NCBI RefSeq assembly: GCF_029478095.1
Contig: NZ_JAKOAV010000021.1
Location: forward strand, 1-64,000
Reading direction: 5' to 3'
Length of the DNA stretch: 64,000 nt
Source: Pelotomaculum isophthalicicum JI
GTDB lineage: Bacteria; Bacillota; Desulfotomaculia; Desulfotomaculales; Pelotomaculaceae
Shown piece by piece: positions 16,380-25,642 of this stretch (position 1 is the first letter of the stretch; each line of letters starts with the position of its first letter). The position numbers and the translations under genes are program-made. Below the pieces are notes generated by a model that ran no database searches, was not told the origin of the DNA, and worked only from the letters and a program-made list of their open reading frames with translations.

Positions 16380-17897
16380 ATGAGTACTGTTAATAACAAA
16401 ATAGATGTACGGTGTATCAACGGCTCGCCCGGGATTTTTAACACTGAAGGTCAAAATAATTACTATCCGCTTTCCATGACAAGCAATCCGGCAATTTGCA
16501 ACGAAGAGTTATGTACGCTTGGTTATAACTACGCCATGATCACTTGGGCAACACCGAAACGACCGGCGGACACGACAATATGTTTCGGAGAGAACCCTGA
16601 ACGATTAACTAAGCATACAGTCAATCAAAATACTGAATATCATTGGGTGGAAATATACGGTTTAATTCCTTCCACACGTTATTGGTACAGGGTAGAGTCC
16701 AACGAGGTTAAAGGCTCTTTAAATTCTTTCACGACTTTACCTAAACCTGAGGGAAAGCATCTTTTTAATTATGCCATTTTTAGCGACACGCACATTGCTT
16801 CTACCAACCCTGTCAAAGATATCAACGAAACTTATTTTGGCAAACTCGTTGAACACTCAAAAACATTATTAACCCAGTGTATAATGGACAGCAAAAGACG
16901 GAATATTGATCTGGCAGTGATAACAGGTGACCTTACTGACACCGCAAACCAAAAGCAGTATTTAGAGCTAAGGGATCAAATCCTTCCATGCTTCGGGAAT
17001 ACCCCCTATCTTTTATGTATCGGTAATCATGACAAATTCACCAAAAACTCGGGCATTGGCGAAAAAGGCTTTCTTGACTATGTCTCGAACCGCGAAAAGA
17101 CTTGCGCGAACTTCGTATTTCGTGATTATCAGTTTATTCTGCTTGACTCCTGTAGACAAAATGATAATTGGGGATACATCTATCCCACTCACTTACAATG
17201 GACCAAAAATATATTGCAAAGCGAAGGCAAACCCTCTTACCTGTTTTTTCACCATCCATGCAATGGACCCGACTTGTGGTTCGGCGTAAAAAACCATAAG
17301 GATTTTCTAAAAACCATCCGGCCATTTTCCTGTGTGCAAGGTGTTTTTTCCGGACATATTCACCGAAATAAAGTAACCGTCAACCATATTGCGACAGGCA
17401 ATCTCCCTTACGTGGAAATACCCGCAACCGTGCAGTTTCCTTGCGCCTATGCGATAGTGCAGGTATTTGAGAGCGGCTTCATTTACAACTCTTACAAAGT
17501 GAGCAGGCTGGATCTATCGGAAATGTCCCGGGGAAGGTTTATTCTTAAACATCGTGGTAACGCCATCCTCACCTGGTACGGTTTTGGCGGCATAGGTGAT
17601 CGTTGTTTTTCCTATTCCAACAACCAATTGTTTCGCCCGGCTCGGTACGAACTAGCTGTAACATTAGATCAGCAGAGGGCTATTAAGTTTTATCAACGGG
17701 TTCAGTCCTTCGACGGCGCCAGTCTTACTTGTTCCAATAACATCAATAATTTAAAAGTTGTCTTAGGCCACCACGATTCACATTCACTTGCTTTCCGATC
17801 ATACTATGACAAATTTTCGCATTTTAACATTAACGCCATGATAAGTAAAGAAGGCAACTACGATTTACCTCAGAACATTAAGCTGCTTATCGAATAA
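16380..17897 (+). CDS. metallophosphoesterase with N-terminal purple-acid-phosphatase-type beta domain
   Basis: 505 residues. Residues ~40-125 form a fibronectin III/PAP-type domain (YNYAMITWATPKRPADTT, GLIPSTRYWYRV). The calcineurin-like domain follows with all metal motifs: FSDTHI, VITGDLTDT, IGNHDKF, FFHHP and SGHIHRN. The ~120 C-terminal residues match nothing I recognise. Purple acid phosphatase-like proteins hydrolyse phosphomonoesters or diesters with a two-metal site. No signal peptide is visible, so the enzyme looks cytoplasmic, unlike most of the group. Confidence 0.88.
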   Translation: MSTVNNKIDVRCINGSPGIFNTEGQNNYYPLSMTSNPAICNEELCTLGYNYAMITWATPKRPADTTICFGENPERLTKHTVNQNTEYHWVEIYGLIPSTRYWYRVESNEVKGSLNSFTTLPKPEGKHLFNYAIFSDTHIASTNPVKDINETYFGKLVEHSKTLLTQCIMDSKRRNIDLAVITGDLTDTANQKQYLELRDQILPCFGNTPYLLCIGNHDKFTKNSGIGEKGFLDYVSNREKTCANFVFRDYQFILLDSCRQNDNWGYIYPTHLQWTKNILQSEGKPSYLFFHHPCNGPDLWFGVKNHKDFLKTIRPFSCVQGVFSGHIHRNKVTVNHIATGNLPYVEIPATVQFPCAYAIVQVFESGFIYNSYKVSRLDLSEMSRGRFILKHRGNAILTWYGFGGIGDRCFSYSNNQLFRPARYELAVTLDQQRAIKFYQRVQSFDGASLTCSNNINNLKVVLGHHDSHSLAFRSYYDKFSHFNINAMISKEGNYDLPQNIKLLIE

Positions 17898-18039
17898 CAT
17901 GTAAAAAACATCCAATCCAATTTTCGTTGTTATAAAATATGATAAGACAAATTCTAACATTAACATGGTAAATGTAACCATGGAAAATATCTTTCATATA
18001 ATATAACAACAATCAACCCTAGAAAGGCAGGACATTAAA

Positions 18040-18336
18040 ATGAGCGCTAAGCAAGAAGACGTAATGGGCGGCATGACAGGCGGATGTTTTCCTAGCCCTC
18101 AAGACATCCTTGGGATGCTGGCGGCAAGCGAACAACAAGAAGTTGTTCTTTATTCCCAGATTGCACAAGCCGTACCGTCAGAAGAACTTAGAAGAATAAT
18201 TTTATACATGGCATGCAAAGAACAACGCATGGCGGAAAAACTTGCCTTGCTGTCGCAATGTTTTGGGGCAATGCCCGCCGGGCCGCCTGTCGGAACAATG
18301 TCTTATTCCGTCGGTGAGCAAGAAGAAAAGAAATAA
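18040..18336 (+). CDS. small ferritin-like helical protein (98 aa)
   Basis: A two-helix core (residues ~22-75: MLAASEQQEVVLYSQIAQAV and ELRRIILYMACKEQRMAEKL) resembles half of a ferritin-like bundle, with flexible Gly/Pro-rich ends. Only some acidic ligand positions are present and no ExxH motif, so iron binding is doubtful. It is 33 bp ahead of a related gene with the same helical core. Possibly a spore or coat-associated protein (inference from the small Gly-rich composition). Confidence 0.65.
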   Translation: MSAKQEDVMGGMTGGCFPSPQDILGMLAASEQQEVVLYSQIAQAVPSEELRRIILYMACKEQRMAEKLALLSQCFGAMPAGPPVGTMSYSVGEQEEKK

Positions 18337-18369
18337 TGTTATTAAACATTTTTTCAGGAGGTAATAAAA

Positions 18370-18837
18370 ATGAACACTCTGCAAAGTTTGTTACATGAAG
18401 CAATTCAGCTCGAACTCCGGCAAGTGCAACATCTGGCCATGCTGGCATGCATGGCTCCGGACGAATGCACCCGGCATATAATTTTAGGGATGGTCAAGGA
18501 AGAGACCGGGGAAGCGATGTTCTGGAATACCGTTGATGCCGCTTACCGGGGAGTCCAGCTAACCGGAGGAGTACCTTGCCCTGTCATGCCGCCTGGAATG
18601 GCGCCAACACCCGGCTGTAATCCAACTCCTGGCTGCGGCCCCTGTCCAGGAACTCCCTGTCCTGGTATACCAACTGGTGGCATAACTGGTGGTATAACTG
18701 GTGGTATAACCAGTGGACCAGGCGGCTCCCCTATGCAGGCTTGGAATCCCAACCCTATTATATCTCCCGACCCGGGTGGCGGTGTCTGTGGCCAAGGGTT
18801 TTATTCAGAAGAAGCGAAAAAAGATGAAAAAAAATAA
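18370..18837 (+). CDS. ferritin-like helical protein with Pro/Gly/Cys-rich tail (155 aa)
   Basis: Residues 1-60 repeat the helical core of the preceding gene (LLHEAIQLELRQVQHLAMLA, HIILGMVKEETGEAMFWNTV). The tail holds short repeats: PTPGC twice, CPG units and three GGIT units coded by 12-bp direct repeats near 18672-18710. It ends in a charged KKDEKK, as the upstream protein ends EQEEKK, supporting duplication. It could be a structural, cross-linkable protein; function unknown. AGGAGG precedes the ATG. Confidence 0.65.
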   Translation: MNTLQSLLHEAIQLELRQVQHLAMLACMAPDECTRHIILGMVKEETGEAMFWNTVDAAYRGVQLTGGVPCPVMPPGMAPTPGCNPTPGCGPCPGTPCPGIPTGGITGGITGGITSGPGGSPMQAWNPNPIISPDPGGGVCGQGFYSEEAKKDEKK

Positions 18838-18845
18838 TTATTACT

Positions 18846-18868
18846 GGCCGGGTTTCCATTTACCGGCC
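18846..18868 (+). terminator. hairpin between convergent genes
   Basis: GGCCGG (18846-18851) pairs with CCGGCC (18863-18868), followed by TATTCTCTTT. It can serve the plus-strand small-protein operon; being short and symmetrical it might also act for the minus-strand flavoprotein gene. Confidence 0.6.
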
Positions 18869-18895
18869 TATTCTCTTTAAATTCAGTGAATTCAT

Positions 18896-20893
18896 CTAAT
18901 TTATATCAATAATCTTTAGCCTGTCATAATAATTTTCGAGTAAACGAATCAAGTCCTCTCCCTCACTTTGCTGGCAAAAGAGAAGCCTCTCTGGCTTAAT
19001 GTCCAGCTGCGCCAGAAGAGTTCTGGCGCGCTCTAAGACGCGATTGCATGATGCGCTCCCGCTGGGGTGCCGACATTGCCCCGGACCGCAGGCTACGATC
19101 GCCACCCCGGCAGCCCCGTTCTCAAAAGCTTTTAAAATCCATTCAACGCGCAGTGCGCCTGAAGTGGGTATCTCAACCAACCGTGTTTTATTTAGTATGG
19201 ATGATTCTTTAAACTTGTCCCGCGTTAAGTCCAAGACAACCCCCCGGCAGGCGAATATAGCCAGATAACGTGCGATTAATGGGTTATCTTTTACCATAAT
19301 TTCGTCTAGAACTTCCAGCGTAATAGCGCCCGCCGGGCAGGCAGCCGCGCAGATGCCGCAAGCCAGGCAGCTTTCCACGGGAATCCCTGCATGCTCTTTA
19401 ACAACGGGTACACCATAAGGACAAACACGCTGGCAGGTTAAGCAAGCAGCACATTTCTCAATATTTACCTTTGCTCCTAATCCGCAGCTCATGCAACGTC
19501 CCGCTTCGCGGAGCGCAGCTTCTTCTTCTAAGCCCTTTTCATAAGGCAAGAAGTTTAGAGAACGTTGTTCAGGCAATAGTGACTGCATTCCCTGCCGTTC
19601 AATATGAGGCACTTTTACAGCAACTTTATCCGGCAATGCTCCAATGAGATTAGTCTCTCCTTCAACTGGAAGCATTGTTTCACCTTTTAAGCTGCGCCCG
19701 ACAATATCTGCCACGCGATGTCCTGATGCCACCGCCGCTATTGCCGGTCCCGGTCCCGTGATTATTTCACCACAAGCAAAAACACCTGAATCCGCGGTTG
19801 TAAGAGTTTTTTTATCTGTCAGCAGATAACCCAGCGCATCTTTTTTCAAGCTGCTACCTTCAAGAAAAGATGTTTCCGGTGTTTGGCCAATGGAAAGTAT
19901 TACTGTATCTCCTGGAATAGTCTTATAAACATTGGGTTCATATACCGGGTTGAATTTTCCTTCCCAATCTAAAACAGTTTTTACTTTCTGTACTTTAATA
20001 CCGGTAATGGAACTTCCACTTGACAGAACCTCCACCGGACCGTAACCTGGCTCCAGCTTCACCCCTTCATCAATCGCCTCTATGATTTCCCAAGACGATG
20101 CCGGCATTTGCTCCCGATCTTCAAGTGAAATTACAGTTACCTCTAGCGCCCCCAAGCGCAACGCGGCACGGGCTACGTCCATCGCCACATTGCCTCCGCC
20201 GAGCACAACGATCCGCTTACCAATCCGCGGCATTTTCCCTAAATTTACCAGATTTAAAAACGGCAGCGCAAATAATACGTCGGCATGATCAAAACCTGGC
20301 AGGGCTAATCCCCGGCCTCCCCATAGACCGGTACTTATAATTACCGCGTTATATTTATTTCTTAATTCATCAATACTGATATCTATACCCACTTCAGTAT
20401 CGGGAACAAAGTTTATACCGGTAGACAAGATCTGCTCGACATCCCGTCTCAGCGCTTCTCTCGGCAGGCGAAATGTCGGCAGTGAGGCCATGAAGTGTCC
20501 ACCCGGCTCCTGGTAACGGTCGTATACAGTAACTTGGTGGCCTTGACGCGCTAAGTCATATGCCGCGGTTAAACCAGAAGGTCCTGAGCCAATTACCGCA
20601 ACCTTTTTGCCTGTATATACGGTTGGACAAACCTTCTCCGTCCGCAAACCGACTGCTTCTACAACAAAACGTTTTAAGCTGCGAATGGAAACAGGCTCAT
20701 CGACCTGCGCCCTGCGGCAGGCAGCCTCGCAGGGGTGCGAACAGATCAAAGCGCAGACAGACGGAAAGGGATTATTCGCCTTGATCAAGCGGTAAGCTTC
20801 CATGTAGTCACGTTTTGATATGGCGGCCAGGTAACCACGGACATTGGTGTTAACAGGACAAGCGTTGTTACATGGTGGCAATAGTTCAATCAA
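18896..20893 (-). CDS. GltD-like FAD/Fe-S oxidoreductase fused to an MvhD-type domain
   Basis: 665 residues. The N-terminus has the GltD-type Fe-S cysteines (CNNACPVNTNVRGYL, CALICSHPCEAACRR), then an FAD fold (VIGSGPSGLTAAYDLARQG) and an NAD(P) fold (VLGGGNVAMDVARAALRLGA). Residues ~470-540 carry two 4Fe-4S ferredoxin motifs (CAACLTCQRVCPYG, CLACGICAAACPAGA). The last ~115 residues match MvhD/FlpD (IFACRGVV, ACGPGQCRH, LERARTLLAQL), the unit that passes electrons between hydrogenase or formate dehydrogenase and heterodisulfide reductase. A cytoplasmic electron-transfer or bifurcating hub is predicted, but no hdr, mvh or fdh gene is adjacent. A TTG start follows GGAGG by 10 bp. Confidence 0.88.
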   Translation of the reverse strand: MIELLPPCNNACPVNTNVRGYLAAISKRDYMEAYRLIKANNPFPSVCALICSHPCEAACRRAQVDEPVSIRSLKRFVVEAVGLRTEKVCPTVYTGKKVAVIGSGPSGLTAAYDLARQGHQVTVYDRYQEPGGHFMASLPTFRLPREALRRDVEQILSTGINFVPDTEVGIDISIDELRNKYNAVIISTGLWGGRGLALPGFDHADVLFALPFLNLVNLGKMPRIGKRIVVLGGGNVAMDVARAALRLGALEVTVISLEDREQMPASSWEIIEAIDEGVKLEPGYGPVEVLSSGSSITGIKVQKVKTVLDWEGKFNPVYEPNVYKTIPGDTVILSIGQTPETSFLEGSSLKKDALGYLLTDKKTLTTADSGVFACGEIITGPGPAIAAVASGHRVADIVGRSLKGETMLPVEGETNLIGALPDKVAVKVPHIERQGMQSLLPEQRSLNFLPYEKGLEEEAALREAGRCMSCGLGAKVNIEKCAACLTCQRVCPYGVPVVKEHAGIPVESCLACGICAAACPAGAITLEVLDEIMVKDNPLIARYLAIFACRGVVLDLTRDKFKESSILNKTRLVEIPTSGALRVEWILKAFENGAAGVAIVACGPGQCRHPSGSASCNRVLERARTLLAQLDIKPERLLFCQQSEGEDLIRLLENYYDRLKIIDIN

Positions 20894-21133
20894 TCGAAGG
20901 AAACCTCCAAATGTAATAGATAAAAATATTTAAAAAAATTATATCCTTATTGACAAAAGTTTTGCAAAAGTTTTTTTTGTGATAAAATATTACTTATCTT
21001 AGTATACAGGATTATTTCTTTCTATACCGAATATGTTTTAATGTGGCGAGGATATGTTAAAGCTAAATATCAATATAAAAAAATTATTGCCTTCCAAAAA
21101 TATATATGTAAATATTGTTATGAGGGAGAATAT

Positions 21134-22093
21134 ATGTTAATGAAATTTCCGGAATTAAAAATCAGACATTTGGTGCCAAAGTATCCAATTATTCAAGGCG
21201 GCATGGCTTTGCGGGTATCTACCGCCCCACTTGCAGCTGCTGTAGCTAATGCCGGTGGAATTGGAGTAATTGGCGCTTCCGCTATGTCAATAAATGAATT
21301 AAGAAACGAAATACGAACTGCCAGAAAAAACACCAAAGGTATTATTGGTGTAAACATTATGTTCGCTGTTCGTCAATTTGCAGCGCTTGTGCAATCAGCG
21401 ATTGAAGAGAAAATTGATTTAATCTTTACCGGAGCAGGATATTCACGGGATATTTTCCGCTGGAGCCAAGAATCGGGCGTTCCGATTGTCCCTATTGTAT
21501 CGTCTTCGAAACTGGCGAGGATTGCGGAAAAACAAGGTGCGGCGGCAGTTGTGGCTGAAGGGGTCGAAGCAGGAGGGCACCTTGGCACAAACCGTTCAAT
21601 TGATGAAATACTCCCGGAAATCGTTTCCGCGGTAAAGATACCGGTAATCGCCGCCGGCGGTATTGTGGACGGCAAAGGTATCGCTAAAGTGATTCGGATG
21701 GGGGCTAGCGGAGTTCAAATGGCCACCCGCTTTGTACTAAGTGTTGAATGCGCGGTAGCTGAAGCTTTCAAGCAGATGTACTTAAAAGCTACGGCGGACG
21801 ATGTAGTAATCATATCCAGCCCGGTAGGTATGCCGGGTCGTGCTTTGCGCAACGCTTTTGCGGACAAGATACTAAAAGGCGACGCGCCGGAACCGGATGG
21901 ATGTGATGGTTGTCTAAAAAATTGCTCCCAGGAGTACTGTATCGTTAAAGCCTTGGAAAACTCACGTATCGGTCAAGTTGATGACGGTGTGGTTTTTGTC
22001 GGGCAAAATGTTCATCAAATAAAAAACATTTTGCCTGTGCAAACGATTTTTAATAAACTCATTGACGAATATGAGCAGGAACATGACGGCTGA
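21134..22093 (+). CDS. NAD(P)H-dependent flavin oxidoreductase, FabK / nitronate monooxygenase family
   Basis: About 319 residues from the ATG at 21134, preceded by GAGGGAG; the frame is open 31 codons upstream but that part is lysine/tyrosine-rich and unlike the family. A TIM barrel binding FMN is indicated by YPIIQGGMALRVS, AGGIGVIGASAM, VAEGVEAGGHLG and VIAAGGIVDG. The Cys-rich C-terminal motif DGCDGCLKNCSQEYC is common in Clostridia members. It could be an enoyl-ACP reductase II (FabK) or a nitronate monooxygenase; isolated context does not decide. Confidence 0.85.
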   Translation: MLMKFPELKIRHLVPKYPIIQGGMALRVSTAPLAAAVANAGGIGVIGASAMSINELRNEIRTARKNTKGIIGVNIMFAVRQFAALVQSAIEEKIDLIFTGAGYSRDIFRWSQESGVPIVPIVSSSKLARIAEKQGAAAVVAEGVEAGGHLGTNRSIDEILPEIVSAVKIPVIAAGGIVDGKGIAKVIRMGASGVQMATRFVLSVECAVAEAFKQMYLKATADDVVIISSPVGMPGRALRNAFADKILKGDAPEPDGCDGCLKNCSQEYCIVKALENSRIGQVDDGVVFVGQNVHQIKNILPVQTIFNKLIDEYEQEHDG

Positions 22094-22156
22094 CCCAAAG
22101 GTCACACAAGTCGAATTTGTTCTGCTAATTATATATGCTAACCGCTTACCATGACC

Positions 22157-22188
22157 ATAGTCCTATAAATAACATATTATAGGACTAT
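22157..22188 (+). terminator. terminator after the flavin oxidoreductase gene
   Basis: A perfect 12-bp inverted repeat (ATAGTCCTATAA at 22157-22168; 22177-22188) with an 8-nt loop, followed by TTACTTTTAC. It lies 64 bp after the stop codon. Confidence 0.75.
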
Positions 22189-22320
22189 TTACTTTTACAA
22201 GTATTTATAATATATGTAAACCAACGAATAAATATTGACTGTCGACTTATTCCCAATACAAGCAATTAATCTGCTTCTAATAGCAACTAGCAACCCACAT
22301 CATCTGGAAAGGAATGAAAT

Positions 22321-22521
22321 ATGATGACTGAAACCATACCGGTTTTCTGCCCCAATACAAAGCGAGAAGTTATCGGTTTGTTAAAGTTAAATCCAAGTAT
22401 TTACGATAATGATATCAAGCCTGAATATGATCTTATATTATGTACCGGTAAAATTAATGATTGTGACAAGGCAGCATTCAGTTGCCCGCTCTCAAATATT
22501 TGCGCTTGTAAGCTGCAATAA
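22321..22521 (+). CDS. small Cys-containing protein (66 aa)
   Basis: The product has FCPNTKREVIGLLKLN near the start and a cysteine-rich end (ILCTGKINDCDKAAFSCPL, then CACKLQ), six cysteines in 66 residues. A metal-binding or Fe-S-type mini-protein is possible. An AGGAATGAA site precedes ATG-ATG. No family recognised. Confidence 0.55.
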   Translation: MMTETIPVFCPNTKREVIGLLKLNPSIYDNDIKPEYDLILCTGKINDCDKAAFSCPLSNICACKLQ

Positions 22522-22550
22522 CCGGGACTAACATAAGCGCAAAAATTTTG

Positions 22551-23732
22551 TCAGATATATATTATATCTTCATCAAATATTGTCAAAGTTTTCAGCCCGT
22601 CCGCGGTTACAACAAAAGTATTTTCAATTCCCACCGCTCCGTCTTGAAAAACGAATTTTGGTTCAATAGCTAATACCATTCCTTCTTCCAGCGGTGTTTT
22701 GATACCTGCCGCGACAACCGGCATTTCGTCAAGTTCTAATCCAACGCCATGGCCGATAAATGATACTCTCTCAGGATAACCCATAAAGTGTTCTCCAAAA
22801 TCACTCGCTTCCGCTATTTCCAACGCTGAATCATAAAGTTCCGCGCACATCACTCCCGGCTTTGCCAGTGTCTTGATTCTCTCTTGAATTTTATATGCGA
22901 CTGAATAGGCGCGGACTAAGTGGTCCGGCAGTTTACCAATACAAAATATCCTGGTTTGGTCCACGATGTATCCGTCATAAACAAACCCGTAGTCTACCAG
23001 TACAGGTTCGTTTTTGCCAATCAACTTATAACCGGCGCTTTGGGGGAAAGAAGGATCCGGTCCCCTACCGCCCGTGGGTCCGTCGAAGTAACTTGATACC
23101 GCGAGGTTCGAGCCGGACATTAAATGACCGTAACCAAGTTCCTGGTTAAACCCCCGCAACCTGTGCATACCAATATGACCCCTTTTCCGGCAAGCCGCTT
23201 CAACATCCCCTGCCAACTCCAGTTCAGTAATACCTTCCCGAATATTTTCCCTGATAAAACCATATATCTCCTGGTTTAGTCCCGCGGATTCATTGATTAT
23301 TCCCAATTCATAAGGCGATTTGACCATGCGTAAGGAACGAATATAAGGACTGACATCAATTATTTTCGTTTTTTCAAATAACTTATGATAACGCTGGTAT
23401 TGGACTACCGGCAGCACATCCAGTTCAAAACCCAAGATGTTAAACGGTCCGTAGCCAAAGGATTTTAAAACAGCCACCATTTCTTTGGGATTTTCAAGAT
23501 GGATAATGTTTTCTAAGGCTGATTCTTCACTCGCCCGTATAAAACTCCGCTTAACCATCAGAACCGGTAGGCCGTCAGCCGGAATAAACAGATGCGCTCG
23601 CTGCATCGTACCGGCGAAATAAAAAACATCGACATTTTGGATAATCATTGCTCCATCAATACCCTGACGCTTTAAAATATCTTGTAAGTTCTTAATTCGC
23701 CGTTCAAGCTCAAATTTTGGTGTAATACGCAA
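22551..23732 (-). CDS. second M24 family metallopeptidase (Xaa-Pro dipeptidase-like)
   Basis: About 393 residues from a TTG at 23732 placed 10 bp after GGGAGG; nine further upstream codons are open. An N-terminal creatinase domain (VDVFYFAGTMQRAHLF) is followed by the M24 catalytic domain. Ligands visible are the aspartates of LVDYGFVYDGYIVDQTR, the histidine of FIGHGVGLEL, and glutamates in LAIEPKFVF and GIENTFVV. It is diverged from the copy at 1311-2408 and monocistronic. Substrate unknown; this branch also contains dimethylpropiothetin- and creatinase-type enzymes. Confidence 0.9.
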   Translation of the reverse strand: MRITPKFELERRIKNLQDILKRQGIDGAMIIQNVDVFYFAGTMQRAHLFIPADGLPVLMVKRSFIRASEESALENIIHLENPKEMVAVLKSFGYGPFNILGFELDVLPVVQYQRYHKLFEKTKIIDVSPYIRSLRMVKSPYELGIINESAGLNQEIYGFIRENIREGITELELAGDVEAACRKRGHIGMHRLRGFNQELGYGHLMSGSNLAVSSYFDGPTGGRGPDPSFPQSAGYKLIGKNEPVLVDYGFVYDGYIVDQTRIFCIGKLPDHLVRAYSVAYKIQERIKTLAKPGVMCAELYDSALEIAEASDFGEHFMGYPERVSFIGHGVGLELDEMPVVAAGIKTPLEEGMVLAIEPKFVFQDGAVGIENTFVVTADGLKTLTIFDEDIIYI

Positions 23733-23764
23733 CGGTAAGCAACCTCCCTTTTTTAACATTAAGG

Positions 23765-23857
23765 TATTCAGAATTCAGGAGTCAGAATTCAGAATATTTC
23801 GGGATGATAATTAATTCTTTATTCTGACTGCTGACTACTGATTACTGACTCCTGATT
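23765..23857. repeat. heptamer repeat cluster, two arms in opposite orientation
   Basis: The left arm (23765-23795) is made of TCAGAAT/TCAGGAG-like 7-mers and the right arm (23821-23857) of the complementary CTGACTA/CTGATTA/CTGACTC 7-mers, separated by about 25 bp. The two arms could fold together. Same unit family as at 31489, 50900, 56907 and 57192. Confidence 0.75.
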
Positions 23858-23983
23858 AGTTATGTAATGCTTGTTATTACAAAGGTTAGCTGGTTTATCA
23901 CGACCAGAATGAAGGATTTCATCTGATGTATGGAGAATATTTTCATTCAGAATAAATTATACAGCTGTTTTAAGGAGATTGCT

Positions 23984-25195
23984 ATGAAATATGTTATTTT
24001 ATTGGGTGACGGCATGGCCGACGAACCGGTCGGCGAACTGGCCGGAAAGACGCCTCTACAAGCTGCCGCCACGCCAAATATGGATTACCTGGCGGCTAAC
24101 GGTGTAATAGGTACAGTCAGGACGGTCCCGGAAGGACTGCCACCTGGCAGTGATGTCGCCAACCTCTCCGTAATGGGTTACGACCCTTGCAAATACTATA
24201 CCGGACGCTCGCCTCTTGAGGCTGTGAGCATGGGCGTCGACCTGGGGGAAAACGACGTAGCTTTTCGTTGCAACCTGGTCACCTTGTCCGATAATGGCAT
24301 TTATGAAGAAAAAACAATGATAGACTATAGCTCCGACGAGATCTCCACACTGGAAGCCAAGGAACTGATCGAAGATATCGATAAGCGCCTGAGTAACGAC
24401 TTTATCCATTTTTACCCCGGCATCAGCTACAGACACCTTTTAGTCTGGAAAGGCGGACCTGTGTCCAGTGACCTTACACCTCCCCATGACATATCAGGCC
24501 GGTTTATCACTGAATACCTTCCCAAAGGCGACGGATATGAAACTTTAATTTACTTGATGAAAGAAAGCAATAAGATTTTACCGGAACACCCTGTAAATTT
24601 AAGAAGAAAGAAAGAAAAAGGTCTTCGGCCCGCCACTTCCATCTGGCTGTGGGGGCAAGGGAAAAAGCCGGCATTACCTAAATTCATCGACAAATACGGG
24701 CTTACAGGCTCAGTGATTTCCGCTGTAGATTTAATTAAAGGGATTGGTATTTGCGCAGGACTGAAAGTAGTTGAAGTGGAAGGCGCCACCGGTAACATAC
24801 ACACCAACTTCCGGGGCAAGGCTCTCGCAGCCCTGGAAGAACTTAGCAAAGGAAAAGATTTCGTTTATATTCATGTTGAAGCGCCGGATGAAGCCGGGCA
24901 CCGGGGTGAATTGTCAAACAAGGTAAAAGCCATCGAGGAAGTTGATAAGATGCTGGCTGAGTTGCTAAACGGGCTTAGCCAATTCAAAGATTACAGAATA
25001 ATGCTCCTGCCTGACCACCCCACCCCTATGAGCATTCGCACTCATTCCAGCAGCCCGGTTCCCTTTGTGATATATACAAGTGGAATTAATACTAATAACA
25101 AAATCAAGTCCTACAACGAAGAGGCAGCGGAACAAAGCGATTTAATTTTTTCCACAGGACACGAACTCATGGATTATTTTATCCGGCGCAAATAA
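23984..25195 (+). CDS. apgM: cofactor-independent phosphoglycerate mutase, ApgM (archaeal) type
   Basis: About 403 residues; the ATG at 23984 follows AAGGAGATTGCT, and the start MKYVILLGDGMADEPVG is the family start. It belongs to the alkaline phosphatase superfamily: DGM metal site, the catalytic serine in PGSDVANLSVMGYDP, HVEAPDEAGHRGE and the metal motif LPDHPTPMSIRTHS. It interconverts 3- and 2-phosphoglycerate; some relatives act in methionine or phosphonate routes. No operon partner. Confidence 0.92.
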   Translation: MKYVILLGDGMADEPVGELAGKTPLQAAATPNMDYLAANGVIGTVRTVPEGLPPGSDVANLSVMGYDPCKYYTGRSPLEAVSMGVDLGENDVAFRCNLVTLSDNGIYEEKTMIDYSSDEISTLEAKELIEDIDKRLSNDFIHFYPGISYRHLLVWKGGPVSSDLTPPHDISGRFITEYLPKGDGYETLIYLMKESNKILPEHPVNLRRKKEKGLRPATSIWLWGQGKKPALPKFIDKYGLTGSVISAVDLIKGIGICAGLKVVEVEGATGNIHTNFRGKALAALEELSKGKDFVYIHVEAPDEAGHRGELSNKVKAIEEVDKMLAELLNGLSQFKDYRIMLLPDHPTPMSIRTHSSSPVPFVIYTSGINTNNKIKSYNEEAAEQSDLIFSTGHELMDYFIRRK

Positions 25196-25342
25196 CATTG
25201 CAAAAGATTATAACAATATTTATTCATCCAACATCATTTCATAATCTTTAGTTTATGTTAATTGTTAATCAAATATTTGACTGGTGATAAGATCCAGTAT
25301 ACAATAGAAAGCATAGATTAAGTAGAATTGGGGCTGGAATCA

Positions 25343-25642
25343 ATGACTTATGAAGTATATAAACCTACGGCTGAAAAAGAATTCACTATCTCTATTTCAA
25401 AAAATCACTTCACCCTAAATAAAAAACTGGCTTTAAAAATGAATATGAGTCATGTCGAGTTATCGTATGATCCCTTAACTAAAACGATAAGAATAAGTCC
25501 TTCTACTAATAACAACGGACTAACTGTCAACAGAAATAAGATAGGCGCCAGAGGCTTTTTAAAGCATTTTAACATTCAGTGCAAGGGAAAATATCATATA
25601 ACTATTGACGAAAACGAAAAGGCGCTTTATATACGTCTGTAA
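25343..25642 (+). CDS. hypothetical protein (99 aa)
   Basis: Starts MTYEVYKPTAEKEFTISISK and is rich in short beta strands (HVELSYDPLTKTIRISPS, KYHITIDENEKALYIRL) with a loop RNKIGARGFLKHFNI. The pattern is that of a small beta-rich fold, with some look of an AbrB/SpoVT-like swapped hairpin, but no family is assigned. The stop overlaps the 3' end of the convergent DedA gene by 16 bp. The start is uncertain: a TTG at 25328 is also open. Confidence 0.6.
   Translation: MTYEVYKPTAEKEFTISISKNHFTLNKKLALKMNMSHVELSYDPLTKTIRISPSTNNNGLTVNRNKIGARGFLKHFNIQCKGKYHITIDENEKALYIRL

Noticed and set aside
18672-18710. 12-bp direct repeats as an independent repeat element
   Set aside because: They keep the reading frame and encode GGIT units of the 155-residue protein.
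20950-20988. sigma-A promoter TTGACA...TAAAAT before the flavin oxidoreductase gene
   Set aside because: The spacer is 27 bp; an alternative TTGCAA gives 15 bp, so no pairing is convincing.
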